A stretch of DNA of 64,000 bases. Origin: Phycisphaeraceae bacterium (GTDB lineage: Bacteria; Planctomycetota; Phycisphaerae; Phycisphaerales; Phycisphaeraceae). Below the pieces are notes generated by a model. The model was not told where the DNA came from, did no database searches, and saw only the letters and a list, made by a program, of their open reading frames with translations. Below, one piece after another: positions 18,449-26,279 of this stretch. Every line of letters begins with the position of its first letter. Within the stretch, counting starts at the first letter, position 1. The position numbers and the translations under genes are program-made. Location: NCBI GenBank assembly GCA_029260595.1, contig JAJDCY010000023.1:186001-250000 (forward strand), written 5' to 3'.

Positions 18449-18566
18449 GAGGCACTATCTTAGGGCAACCGGCGCCCATCGCCTCGGCTTCCCTAAGGTC
18501 GGATCGAGTCAGGCTAATCATCCAGGCGCCAATTTCCCTCCAGGCCTCAGCCAACGTCCTGCGCGT

Positions 18567-19259
18567 CTACAGATGTCCATCCGTACCGCGATAAACCATA
18601 TCAGCGTTGCCGCTCTTGCCGTCGTCGGCAAACAGATAGTCGTTGGCTCGATTTGGATTCCCGTCGCCATACCGAGTTGTATACCCATCTGCCGACTGCT
18701 CGAAACGTACAGCGTTGTCGTTATAAACCACGTGACCGCGCCATCGCCCGCCGTGTTTGTCGCCCGCCTTGTTCCAGAGGCTCGCTACCAAACCCGGATC
18801 GACACTGCCTACGGCCCGATCACTCGCAACAATCGCTTCGGAATTGAGCGTATCGCGCCACTCGGCCTGCTCCGGCCGGTCTTCGATCCGCAACAGTGCG
18901 TATGAATAATGATCGACTCGGACTTCGCCCCTCTGCCAACTCGTCTTCGCATCGTCCGGATGGATGATGTAATCACCGGGGAAGAAGCTCGCATCCAGCA
19001 GGAGTTGGAGAACGCCCGCGACGGAGTGATCTTTCTCGAGCTTTCCGTTGCGCTGAATCCCCGGGTAGTAGGTCTTGTTGCCCTGCGCGTATGTCACCAA
19101 CGCACAATGGACCCCTCGCAGTTGTTGGCCATTCTGCTCTTTCTTGGACTGACCCCGTGCGCCGTAACTCAGCGTCGGCAACAACACAGCCATCACCAGC
19201 CCAACCACACACGCAACACCCAACAGCTCAACAAGCGTAAATGCTCTGTCGGACTTCAT
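18567..19259 (-). CDS. Prepilin-type N-terminal cleavage/methylation domain protein
   Basis: About 230 residues. AFTLVELLGVACVVGLVMAVLLP is the pilin cleavage site and helix (listed here as key residues F-T-L-V-E-L after the cleavage point). The remainder is a soluble domain rich in Asp, Gly and Tyr, with HGGRWRGHVVYNDNAVRFE near the middle to end; this is where H-X9-DG proteins keep their motif, but here it is modified (HVVYNDNAV). The ATG at 19259 has GGAG six bases upstream. That GGAG lies within the alternative start at 19271, which makes the downstream start more likely. It is not obviously in an operon with neighbours. Probably a pseudopilin of a secretion or pilus system encoded elsewhere. 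Confidence 0.8.
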   Translation of the reverse strand: MKSDRAFTLVELLGVACVVGLVMAVLLPTLSYGARGQSKKEQNGQQLRGVHCALVTYAQGNKTYYPGIQRNGKLEKDHSVAGVLQLLLDASFFPGDYIIHPDDAKTSWQRGEVRVDHYSYALLRIEDRPEQAEWRDTLNSEAIVASDRAVGSVDPGLVASLWNKAGDKHGGRWRGHVVYNDNAVRFEQSADGYTTRYGDGNPNRANDYLFADDGKSGNADMVYRGTDGHL

Positions 19260-19414
19260 GGCGCTCTCCAATCAGTTAGCGGTGATCTGAAACCCGCCGC
19301 CGGTCCCGATGAACCTCGACTGCCACACAATCTATGTACGCCAGAAACAACGGTCCCGTAGCCCGTCGCTGAAACTTTCTTGTCATCCTCGCGCGGCCGA
19401 CATAACGCAACCGC

Positions 19415-19831
19415 TCAGCGCCCAACCGTTGGCGGCGCCAGCTTCGCAGCAGCGCCTGCGGGATCCTTCCACCCACTTCGCCCTAACCAAACGAACACCC
19501 CCGTCGCCACGACGCCGACCAGATTCGCAACGATATCCATCGATGAGACTTCGCGGTCGAGCCAGCCTTGTGTCACTTCGTCAACGATCGCGTAGACCGC
19601 CGCAATGACCAACCCGGTCGTCAGCGATCGCACAAAGCCGGCGGACCTCCCGGCGAGTCGGGCGAAAATCATCAGCAGTGTCAGGACCACAAAGCAGGCG
19701 AAATGAACCGGCTTATCGCCGCCGGAATCCGCGAACCCGACCTTCCCGTGCCCGAGCTTCGGCCAGTGCGTGCCCAACGCGAGCACCGGCCAATACACCG
19801 CCAGCCCCAGGCGGGCCCAGCGGTGCAACAT
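19415..19831 (-). CDS. VanZ-like small membrane protein
   Basis: About 138 residues with four predicted membrane helices. It contains the VanZ-type pattern: GGDKPVHFACFVVLTLLM (family 'DK..Hf..y..l..l'), then VYAIVDEVTQGWLDREVSSMDIVANLVGV (family 'E..Q.f...R..s..D...N..G'; only key residues listed). The long N-terminal extension of the reading frame overlaps parA and is Pro/Ser-rich. The first sensible ATG is at 19831, downstream of the parA stop. VanZ proteins are of uncertain function; the name comes from teicoplanin resistance. It may be co-transcribed with parA. Confidence 0.75.
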   Translation of the reverse strand: MLHRWARLGLAVYWPVLALGTHWPKLGHGKVGFADSGGDKPVHFACFVVLTLLMIFARLAGRSAGFVRSLTTGLVIAAVYAIVDEVTQGWLDREVSSMDIVANLVGVVATGVFVWLGRSGWKDPAGAAAKLAPPTVGR

Positions 19832-19880
19832 TCGCTCGAAAAAGGATGGGCGTCTATCGATTGGATCGGCCTGCGTTGAT

Positions 19881-20834
19881 CTAGTGGGTGCCCCGGGCGG
19901 CTGACGTGGCGTGCTGGGCGATGACAGCACGAGCGACCGCCAAATAATCCTGTGCCCCCGGACACTGCGGCGCATAATCGAAAATGGATTTTCCGAAGCT
20001 GGAGCACTCGGCAAGCTTGATGTTCCGCCGGACCGCCGGCTGATAAAGAACCGCGTCACTCCACGGCTGACCGGTTCCGCGCCCGGAGTCGAGGAACGCG
20101 CTCAGGTCGTCAAGCACTTCCTTCGCGAGAATCGTCTGGCCTTCGTGCATGCACAGAATCACGCCGGCGACCGACAATGCCGGGTTGATCGCCTGCTTGA
20201 CCAACTGCACCGTTTCCAAAAGTTTGCTCAACCCTTGCAACGCGAGAAAGTGCGCCTGCATCGGAACGATAACCTCGTCCGCCAAAGCCAACGCATTGAG
20301 CGTCAGCAGCCCGAGGCTCGGCGGGCAGTCGATCAATACACTATCAAACCAATCCTTGCCCCGAAGCAGCGGCGCACACTTGTCCATTAAAACCCGCTGC
20401 GCCCGCCCGTCCGCGGCGTCCGCCGCGAGCTCGGACTCGACCCCGGCGAGATTTGTCTCAGCCGGCAGGATCACCAACCGCTCGCCGACCTCCTGAGCGA
20501 TATCCCCAGCCGACACCGCCGGGTCGATCAGCAGGTCATAAACACTATGGCCTAGCGACGCGGGATCGAGCCCCATGTGCAGCGTCAGGTGCCCCTGCGG
20601 GTCCATATCGATCAGCAGCACCCGCTTACCCAGCCGCGCCATCGCCGCACCGAGATTCACAGCCGTCGTGGTCTTCCCGACGCCACCCTTCTGATTCATC
20701 AGCGCGATGACACGCGCGCCCCCGGAATTCAACGCGATCCGTTCGGTCGCACCGTCAGATTGCTCGGCGCGCAATCCTCCGGTCACCTCGACGGTGACAG
20801 GCTGATCGGGGATCGGCACCTCGGTTCGCGTCAA
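19881..20834 (-). CDS. ParA-family partition ATPase
   Basis: 317 residues. A 40-residue N-terminal extension precedes the deviant Walker A NQKGGVGKTTTAVN (about 48-61), then DMDPQGHLT and VLIDCPPSLGLLTLNAL: a complete chromosomal-type ParA/Soj ATPase. It binds ATP, dimerises on DNA and positions the chromosome or another cargo. The start is TTG at 20834 with GGAG about six bases upstream. No parB follows in the window, so it may be an orphan ParA or its partner lies elsewhere. The VanZ-like gene follows 49 bases downstream. Confidence 0.9.
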   Translation of the reverse strand: MTRTEVPIPDQPVTVEVTGGLRAEQSDGATERIALNSGGARVIALMNQKGGVGKTTTAVNLGAAMARLGKRVLLIDMDPQGHLTLHMGLDPASLGHSVYDLLIDPAVSAGDIAQEVGERLVILPAETNLAGVESELAADAADGRAQRVLMDKCAPLLRGKDWFDSVLIDCPPSLGLLTLNALALADEVIVPMQAHFLALQGLSKLLETVQLVKQAINPALSVAGVILCMHEGQTILAKEVLDDLSAFLDSGRGTGQPWSDAVLYQPAVRRNIKLAECSSFGKSIFDYAPQCPGAQDYLAVARAVIAQHATSAARGTH

Positions 20835-20878
20835 CGGTTACTCCCGGTTGTCCGCCACGCGGCGGGTGAGCAATACAA

Positions 20879-20951
20879 TGGAGCCGACCGGGATCGAACC
20901 GGTAACCTCTGGCTTGCAAAGCCAGCGCTCTCCCAATTGAGCTACGGCCCC
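20879..20951 (-). tRNA. tRNA-Ala (anticodon TGC)
   Basis: On the minus strand the sequence folds into a cloverleaf: acceptor GGGGCCG against CGGCTCC with one G-U pair, the D-arm AGCTCAATTGGGAGAGC, the anticodon arm CTGGCTTTGCAAGCCAG with anticodon TGC, and the T-arm GGTTCGATCCC. The G-U pair in the acceptor is at position 3-70, the known alanine identity element. CCA is not encoded. Confidence 0.97.
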
Positions 20952-21014
20952 GACCTGCGTTGACCCCATGATAACAAGCCGCAGCGGCCTCGGCCGTGCC
21001 CGGCAGACCACCCA

Positions 21015-21911
21015 TCAATAATAACTCGGCTCGGCGACCTGCTTGCTGAAAGTGATCCCTGCGTTGATGACGGCCGCGGTGACGGGAAGCAATACGGCGG
21101 CCGCCTGCACCGTCACGCGACGCCAACCGTCAAGCCGACACACCACCGGCAACGACACGATCCCCATCGCCAACCACGATGTCGCCAGCAGCACCGCATT
21201 GGTCGCCGTCATCGACGCGTAGAAGTAGCCGTTGATCCATAACCCAATAAGCGCCACCAGCGCGGGACCGACGCACATCGGCTGACCGAGCACCGCACTG
21301 TTGCGACCGACCAGCACGCTCGCGCACGCGATCCCCCCCAGCGTCGCGGTCAACCCAAAGGCGAGTTGCCCGAGTGTGACGCTCCCGGAGAACATCATGA
21401 CCATGCCAGTGCCAACGCTGATGATCGCCCCGTAGATGGCCAGTGGAGCGAAGCGGACTCGCGCCCGTCTATTCAATGCCCGCTTCGCCGACACCCACAG
21501 AACAATCGCCGCAACGCCGAGCCCCGCTAGCCACACAACCGATTGGCCAAAGTCCCAGGTGTAATTCAGGTAAGACTGGAGTAGCGCTGGCGCGATAGCG
21601 ACCGCGACCGCGATGCGCATGGCCCACGCGATCCGGCGGGGCAATCGCGGGATCGACCCGACGATGGCAATCAGTACCCCCACAGGAATCAGCACCATCA
21701 CAAGCCAGTGGGTCGACTCGGTCGGCGGCCAGGGCGGCCAACCAACAGATGCGACATGCCCCCACGAGTAACCGGCCCACACCGCGAGCGCGCCGCCGGC
21801 GCGCGTCGCACCTGCCCGGCCTCCGCCAATCATGCACTCAACCCCAACCACCGCCGCCGCGATCAGCGCCGGCATCACGCCGCCCCAGAAAAACCACGAA
21901 GGCTCCAACAT
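21015..21911 (-). CDS. Polytopic membrane protein of unknown function
   Basis: 298 residues, about eight to nine hydrophobic helices, with basic loops (PRLPRRIAW, KRALNRRARVR). No catalytic or transport motif is recognised. GGGTGAGC precedes the ATG at 21911. It stands alone between tRNA-Ala and the YceI gene. Trp and Gly are frequent in the first half (GGVMPALIAA, WGHVASVGWPPWPP). Confidence 0.7.
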   Translation of the reverse strand: MLEPSWFFWGGVMPALIAAAVVGVECMIGGGRAGATRAGGALAVWAGYSWGHVASVGWPPWPPTESTHWLVMVLIPVGVLIAIVGSIPRLPRRIAWAMRIAVAVAIAPALLQSYLNYTWDFGQSVVWLAGLGVAAIVLWVSAKRALNRRARVRFAPLAIYGAIISVGTGMVMMFSGSVTLGQLAFGLTATLGGIACASVLVGRNSAVLGQPMCVGPALVALIGLWINGYFYASMTATNAVLLATSWLAMGIVSLPVVCRLDGWRRVTVQAAAVLLPVTAAVINAGITFSKQVAEPSYY

Positions 21912-21961
21912 GGCTGCTCACCCTCGGCGGTTCCACGCGGCGCCGCTAACACCGCAGCCGA

Positions 21962-22546
21962 CTACTGCCGCAGGCCTTCAAAGCTGATCATCACCGTGAT
22001 ATCGTCGCCAACGGCATCAAGCATGTTCGTCATCCCGTAGTCGGACCGCTTAAAGCTGAACACCCCTTCGTAACCGATGCGGTACCCGCCCCACGGGTCT
22101 TCGCCCTCACCAACCTTGGCCAGCTCGATGGTCAGCGGCCGCGTCACACCGTGCAGCATCAGCTCCCCGGTCACGCGCAGCACGCCGCCGTCATCCTCGA
22201 CCTCGGTGCTGTTAAAGGCAATCACGGGGAACTGCTTCGCGTTAAGAAAGTCCGGGTTGCGCAGGTGCTCATCGCGCTTAGCCAAACCCGTGTCCACACT
22301 GTCGGCTTTCATCGTTACCGAAAACTCCGTCGCCTCGTGCGACGGCTCATCCACCACAAACCGCCCTTCGCCGGCATCAATACGCCCGTAGGTGTAACTG
22401 ATCCCGAGGTGCTGGATCTTAAAAACGATCGACGTATGCCCCGTATCGAGCTGGTACTCCGCCGCGCGGGCCACCGCGGGCATCGCAAGAACTCCGAACA
22501 CGAGCATCGCAAATACATTCATAGAGCATTGGGTCGGCACGATCAT
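21962..22546 (-). CDS. YceI-family periplasmic lipid-binding protein
   Basis: About 195 residues. The signal peptide ends ARA-AEY. The mature part follows the YceI pattern: YQLDTGHTSIVFKIQHLGIS, GRFVVDE, VDTGLAKRDEHLRNPDFLNA, FPVIAF, GELMLHGVTRPLTI, FKRSDYGM. YceI proteins form a lipocalin-like barrel that binds isoprenoid lipids such as ubiquinone-8 precursors. I chose the ATG at 22546 because GGGGA lies about seven bases upstream and the signal peptide begins there, instead of the first ATG at 22630. The small membrane protein upstream is on the same strand. Confidence 0.9.
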   Translation of the reverse strand: MIVPTQCSMNVFAMLVFGVLAMPAVARAAEYQLDTGHTSIVFKIQHLGISYTYGRIDAGEGRFVVDEPSHEATEFSVTMKADSVDTGLAKRDEHLRNPDFLNAKQFPVIAFNSTEVEDDGGVLRVTGELMLHGVTRPLTIELAKVGEGEDPWGGYRIGYEGVFSFKRSDYGMTNMLDAVGDDITVMISFEGLRQ

Positions 22547-22630
22547 CACGGTCCCCTTTATAGGTAGTGTTCTAAGTTCGCTTCTTAAGTAGCAGAGCAT
22601 CCAGCCGCTTCCCACCGCCCGCACACACAA

Positions 22631-22873
22631 TCACCCAACGATACGCAACGCGACATATGGCACCACATTAAATAAGAAGATCGCGATCTTGAAAAACGCC
22701 ATCCCCGCGTAATGAACCAGATCGAACTGCTCCGCCGTCAACCGAAACCAGCGGCCGTGCATCTTATGCACCCAGTCGCGCGCGAAAATAATCATCGCCA
22801 GCCACCACATCAGCAGCCCGAAGTTGATCACAACACACCAACCCAAAAACTCGCGCGAAAAATCAATGGTCAT
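22631..22873 (-). CDS. Small two-helix membrane protein (DUF6868-like)
   Basis: 80 residues, two hydrophobic helices (FLGWCVVINFGLLMWWLAM and the C-terminal IAIFLFNVVPYVALRIVG) around a conserved-looking centre HKMHGRWFRLTAEQFDLVHY. From memory the pattern fits the uncharacterised family DUF6868; I cannot check that here. AGGAGG lies seven bases before the ATG. It lies 84 bases upstream of the YceI start and may be co-transcribed with it. Confidence 0.7.
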   Translation of the reverse strand: MTIDFSREFLGWCVVINFGLLMWWLAMIIFARDWVHKMHGRWFRLTAEQFDLVHYAGMAFFKIAIFLFNVVPYVALRIVG

Positions 22874-22935
22874 CAGCGGCCTCCTGAAAGTAATTCCCTA
22901 CTGCCCACAGCGCTCCGCCCTGACCGCCACCGCGA

Positions 22936-23562
22936 TCAACCCCCGACCCCCCGCGCACTAAGCATCGCCGACCCGTGTTTGAACCGATCCATCAGCACGT
23001 TCTTCGGCGATACCCGGACCCGGTGCGTCTTCGCCCAACGCAGAATCGGGCTCGTCGCCAGACGCGTCAGCCGACACTCCCGTGCGAACACCGTCGAGTG
23101 CAAAACAAAGTCCCCCGCCCGCGCGGACCGGATAAACCACCGCGCCAGACGAAACCCATCCACCTTCGCGAACACCCCACCGCACGGCGATGTCTTGCAT
23201 AGATCAAGATCCGAAATGATCGTCCGCGATCCGTCCCCGTCGCGATCCTCGCCGATCACCCGCTTCGCCTCAGCCAGCGAACACGCCGTCAGCGTCTGAA
23301 CCCCACACGCCACCAACGTATCGCGCGCCGCCGACAGGCTGCGGTGGTCATCGTCCACCACGATCACCCTCGGGTGCTTCGTCACCCATGCCGGCAGATC
23401 AATCTGATCAACGAATGACACCACGTCGCGGAAGCGCGCACCACCCGACACCTCGTCTTCCATGACTCGCCCGTCGAGAAGGTCAATCAAGCCTGAGCCC
23501 CTTATCCAAGCGATCAGACCGCGTCGTCCCTGACCCGCCCATACTACACCGATTCGACTCAT
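22936..23562 (-). CDS. Divergent receiver-domain protein
   Basis: 208 residues. A receiver-like fold covers about 66-190: RVIVVDDDHRSL (acidic pocket), IISDLDLC (phospho-acceptor Asp), FVLHST (Ser/Thr). The Lys-Pro that should follow is replaced (VRVSPKN). There is no output domain, only a 65-residue N-terminal segment and a short tail. It could be a single-domain regulator or a pseudoreceiver. The start is uncertain: ATG 23562 with GGGTGA upstream, or ATG 23463. It is divergent from the potassium transport locus. Confidence 0.6.
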   Translation of the reverse strand: MSRIGVVWAGQGRRGLIAWIRGSGLIDLLDGRVMEDEVSGGARFRDVVSFVDQIDLPAWVTKHPRVIVVDDDHRSLSAARDTLVACGVQTLTACSLAEAKRVIGEDRDGDGSRTIISDLDLCKTSPCGGVFAKVDGFRLARWFIRSARAGDFVLHSTVFARECRLTRLATSPILRWAKTHRVRVSPKNVLMDRFKHGSAMLSARGVGG

Positions 23563-23614
23563 ATCAAGTCACCCTCACCCGACCATCCCCACACCGGTTA
23601 AGATCGCCACCGCC

Positions 23615-25465
23615 ATGCCCCGGCACACCGACAAGGCCACACCCGACCAACCGCCCCCGCCGCTCGGTGCCGCGCCTCAGTCACGGCTCGCCGTCGCGAT
23701 GGTCCGCGTTGGCCTCATCGCCGCCGCCGCCGTCTGCATCACTGCCGCCCACGGGTTCGATCACCCACCCATCCCCCTCTGGCAAATTCAGCTATTTCAA
23801 GCAATCCTCGTCGCCTGCTACGGCCTCGACACTTGGTTCGGCCCCCGACTCGGACGCGTCTCCGTGCGCGGCGACCAACCCGACTGGGCCGATCGCTTCC
23901 TGATCATCCTCGCCGCCGCCAGCGCCGCCCCGCGCGCCCTCGGCCATACCACCGGCTGGTGGGTCTTCGAACTGATCACCGGCCTCATCCTCCTCTACGA
24001 GTTATGGCGGCTCAACGTAATCCTCTCGCACCGCTTCAAGCGCCCGGGCGCATTGTTGCCCGGCAGCTTCCTCCTGTTAATCGCCGTCGGCACACCCCTG
24101 CTGATGCTCCCGCGCGCCGTCCCGCCCGGCCAAACCATCACCTGGATCGACGCCTGCTTCACCATCACCAGCGCCGTTTGCGTCACCGGCCTGACCGTCC
24201 GCGACACCGCAACCCAGTTCTCCCCGTTCGGCCAATCCATCATCGCCGTGTTCATCCAGCTCGGCGGGCTGGGCATCATCATCTTCGGATCAATGCTCGC
24301 CGTGCTCGTCAGCGGCCGCCTGTCGATCAGCGAGAACCTCAGCCTCCGATCGATGATCCAAGATCAACCCCTGCGACGTATCACCGCATTCGTACGATTC
24401 ATGGTCCTGACCACACTCCTGCTCGAACTGCTCGGCGCAGCCGCCATGATGCCCATGTGGCCGGACGGCACACCGCTCAAACAACGCATCTGCCTGAGCC
24501 TCTTCCATTCAATCAGCGCCTTCTGCAACGCCGGCTTCTCGCTACAGAACGACAGCTTCGTCGCCTACCGATACTCCCCCTACCTCCACGGCGTGATCCT
24601 CCCACTGATCGTGATCGGTGGCCTGGGATTCCCCGTGCTCGACAACCTCTGGCGCGTCGCCCGCGACCGCTCGGCCCGACGCAACAAGACCATGTGGTGG
24701 GCGCACCGAGCCGAACGCGCCGCCGTCGACCAGCCGACCCGCCTGACCCTGCACACCAAGATCGTGTTGACCACAACCGCGGCCCTGTACCTCTACGGTG
24801 TCATCGGGATCGGCGCAGGCCAGCTCCGCCCCTACACCGACGCGCTGTTCCAACAAGGCATCACCGCCAACCGACCCGACTCCGGCGATCTCGGCACCCG
24901 CGCGCTCGCGACAACACTCGCCGACGCCAGCTTCATGTCGCTCTCCGCACGAACCGCCGGCTTCAACAGCGTCCCCATGGACGAGATCAGCCCAGCCGGA
25001 CGATTCGTCGTGATCACTTTGATGATGGTCGGCGCATCTCCCGGCGGAACCGGCGGCGGGATGAAGACCACCACCGTCGCACTCCTACTCCTGAGTATCG
25101 CGGCCACCATCCGCCAGCGCGAGCGAACGGAAGTATTCGCCCGTACGGTCAGCGACGCCCTAATCCGCAAAGCCGCAACGCTCGCCGCCTGCTTCATCGC
25201 ACTGGCCTGCACATCAACACTCCTGCTTACCCTCAGCGAGCCCTACCCCTTCGGCAAGATCGCCTTCGAAGCAGTCAGCGCCGCCAGCACCACCGGCTTA
25301 TCAATGGGCATCACCGGCGACCTGACCGCTTTCGGCAAGTGCGTTTTGATCGTCACGATGTTTGCCGGCCGGGTCGGCCCGCTCGCCGTGCTCGGCATTC
25401 TCACGTTCGGAGCCGCTCGATCACGCCGATACGCCTACCCGCGCGAGCACGTCGCGATGGGCTAA
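23615..25465 (+). CDS. TrkH/KtrB-type potassium uptake channel subunit
   Basis: 616 residues. An N-terminal extension with two to four additional helices (1-140) precedes the four M1-P-M2 repeats of the superfamily. The filters are SAVCVTGLT, SAFCNAGFS, SARTAGFNS and AASTTGLSMG, so all four filter glycines are present. It forms the membrane channel for K+ (or Na+/K+) and works with an RCK protein, here the next gene 39 bases downstream. TAAGAT ends ten bases before the ATG and no ribosome site is seen. The N-terminal extension is longer than in Ktr of Bacillus. Ion choice cannot be told from sequence alone. Confidence 0.9.
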   Translation: MPRHTDKATPDQPPPPLGAAPQSRLAVAMVRVGLIAAAAVCITAAHGFDHPPIPLWQIQLFQAILVACYGLDTWFGPRLGRVSVRGDQPDWADRFLIILAAASAAPRALGHTTGWWVFELITGLILLYELWRLNVILSHRFKRPGALLPGSFLLLIAVGTPLLMLPRAVPPGQTITWIDACFTITSAVCVTGLTVRDTATQFSPFGQSIIAVFIQLGGLGIIIFGSMLAVLVSGRLSISENLSLRSMIQDQPLRRITAFVRFMVLTTLLLELLGAAAMMPMWPDGTPLKQRICLSLFHSISAFCNAGFSLQNDSFVAYRYSPYLHGVILPLIVIGGLGFPVLDNLWRVARDRSARRNKTMWWAHRAERAAVDQPTRLTLHTKIVLTTTAALYLYGVIGIGAGQLRPYTDALFQQGITANRPDSGDLGTRALATTLADASFMSLSARTAGFNSVPMDEISPAGRFVVITLMMVGASPGGTGGGMKTTTVALLLLSIAATIRQRERTEVFARTVSDALIRKAATLAACFIALACTSTLLLTLSEPYPFGKIAFEAVSAASTTGLSMGITGDLTAFGKCVLIVTMFAGRVGPLAVLGILTFGAARSRRYAYPREHVAMG

Positions 25466-25504
25466 AACAAGATTCCACATGCAACGCCACAGACTGGAGC
25501 GCCC

Positions 25505-26260
25505 ATGCAACGCATCGCAGTAATCGGACTAGGCCGCTTCGGCTCACGCCTCGCAGCCAGCCTCGCCGCTGCCGGACAGGAAGTCGTCGCGATCGACAAG
25601 AATCGCCGCATCGTCGAAGAGATGCGCGACCGCGTCACCCTCGCCGTCGCCCTCGACGCGACCGACGTGCAAGCCCTGCTCGACCAGGGAATCGACCACG
25701 TTGACGCCGCCGTCGTCGGCATCGGTGAAGACTTCGAGTCCGCCGCGCTCGCGACCGCGGCGCTCAATCAGATCGGCGTGCCCAAAGTCATCAGCCGCTC
25801 CATGACCCCCACCGGTGCCCGCATCCTCACCCGAGTCGGTGCCGACCACATCGTCAACCCCGAAGACGAATCCGCCGACCGCTGGGCGATCCGCCTGACC
25901 AGCCCCCAGTTCCTCAACCACTACGACATCGCCGCCGATCACAGCATCGTCGAGATCCAGACACCCGCCGACTGGACCGGAAAGACACTCGCCGACCTCC
26001 AGCTCCGTGCTAACGCAGGCGTCCACATCGTCGCGATCAAAACCCGACCCCAACCCGGCCCAGCCGACAAGCCAACCCCCACCGAGACAAAGCAACCACC
26101 CATCACACTCCCGTGCCCCGATCAGCCGCTCCGCGAGCACGACCGCCTCGTGATCTTCGGCCGCGACGCCGACCTGGCCAAACTCCCCGCCAACGCGCCC
26201 CCCGCAAGCGCCCCGCCCGACCTGGAATCATCTGACACAACCCCCCCGAAACCCGACTAG
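25505..26260 (+). CDS. RCK (KtrA/TrkA-type) regulator of the potassium channel
   Basis: 251 residues. RCK-N domain 1-140 has the nucleotide-binding GLGRFGSRLA, then D33 after AID, and VALDATD. The RCK-C (TrkA_C) domain from about 145 is interrupted by a Pro/Thr-rich insert (about 183-205) before the final strand REHDRLVIFGRDADL. The last 25 residues are Pro/Ser-rich. It should bind ATP/ADP or NAD(H) and gate the channel encoded just upstream. It is a single RCK unit, unlike the double one at 27781. Confidence 0.88.
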   Translation: MQRIAVIGLGRFGSRLAASLAAAGQEVVAIDKNRRIVEEMRDRVTLAVALDATDVQALLDQGIDHVDAAVVGIGEDFESAALATAALNQIGVPKVISRSMTPTGARILTRVGADHIVNPEDESADRWAIRLTSPQFLNHYDIAADHSIVEIQTPADWTGKTLADLQLRANAGVHIVAIKTRPQPGPADKPTPTETKQPPITLPCPDQPLREHDRLVIFGRDADLAKLPANAPPASAPPDLESSDTTPPKPD

Positions 26261-26264
26261 CCGG

Positions 26265-26273
26265 TGCTATACT
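26265..26273 (+). promoter_or_regulatory. Extended -10 promoter, predicted leaderless start for the SpoIIE-type phosphatase
   Basis: TG-C-TATACT ends six bases before the ATG at 26280. Transcription would begin at or next to the A of the start codon. No Shine-Dalgarno sequence could fit between. Confidence 0.5.
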
Positions 26274-26279
26274 TATCTA

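Noticed and set aside
23563-23614. c-di-AMP (ydaO) riboswitch before the potassium genes
   Set aside because: The gap is only about 50 bases and shows none of the conserved aptamer segments.
23833-25704. 623-residue Arg/Pro/His-rich frame in a second + frame over the TrkH gene (similar long frames at 29314-30900, 38371-40017, 41797-43272)
   Set aside because: These are shadows of real genes in C-rich DNA: composition is dominated by Arg, Pro and His, no domains are seen, and the overlapping genes have full family signatures.
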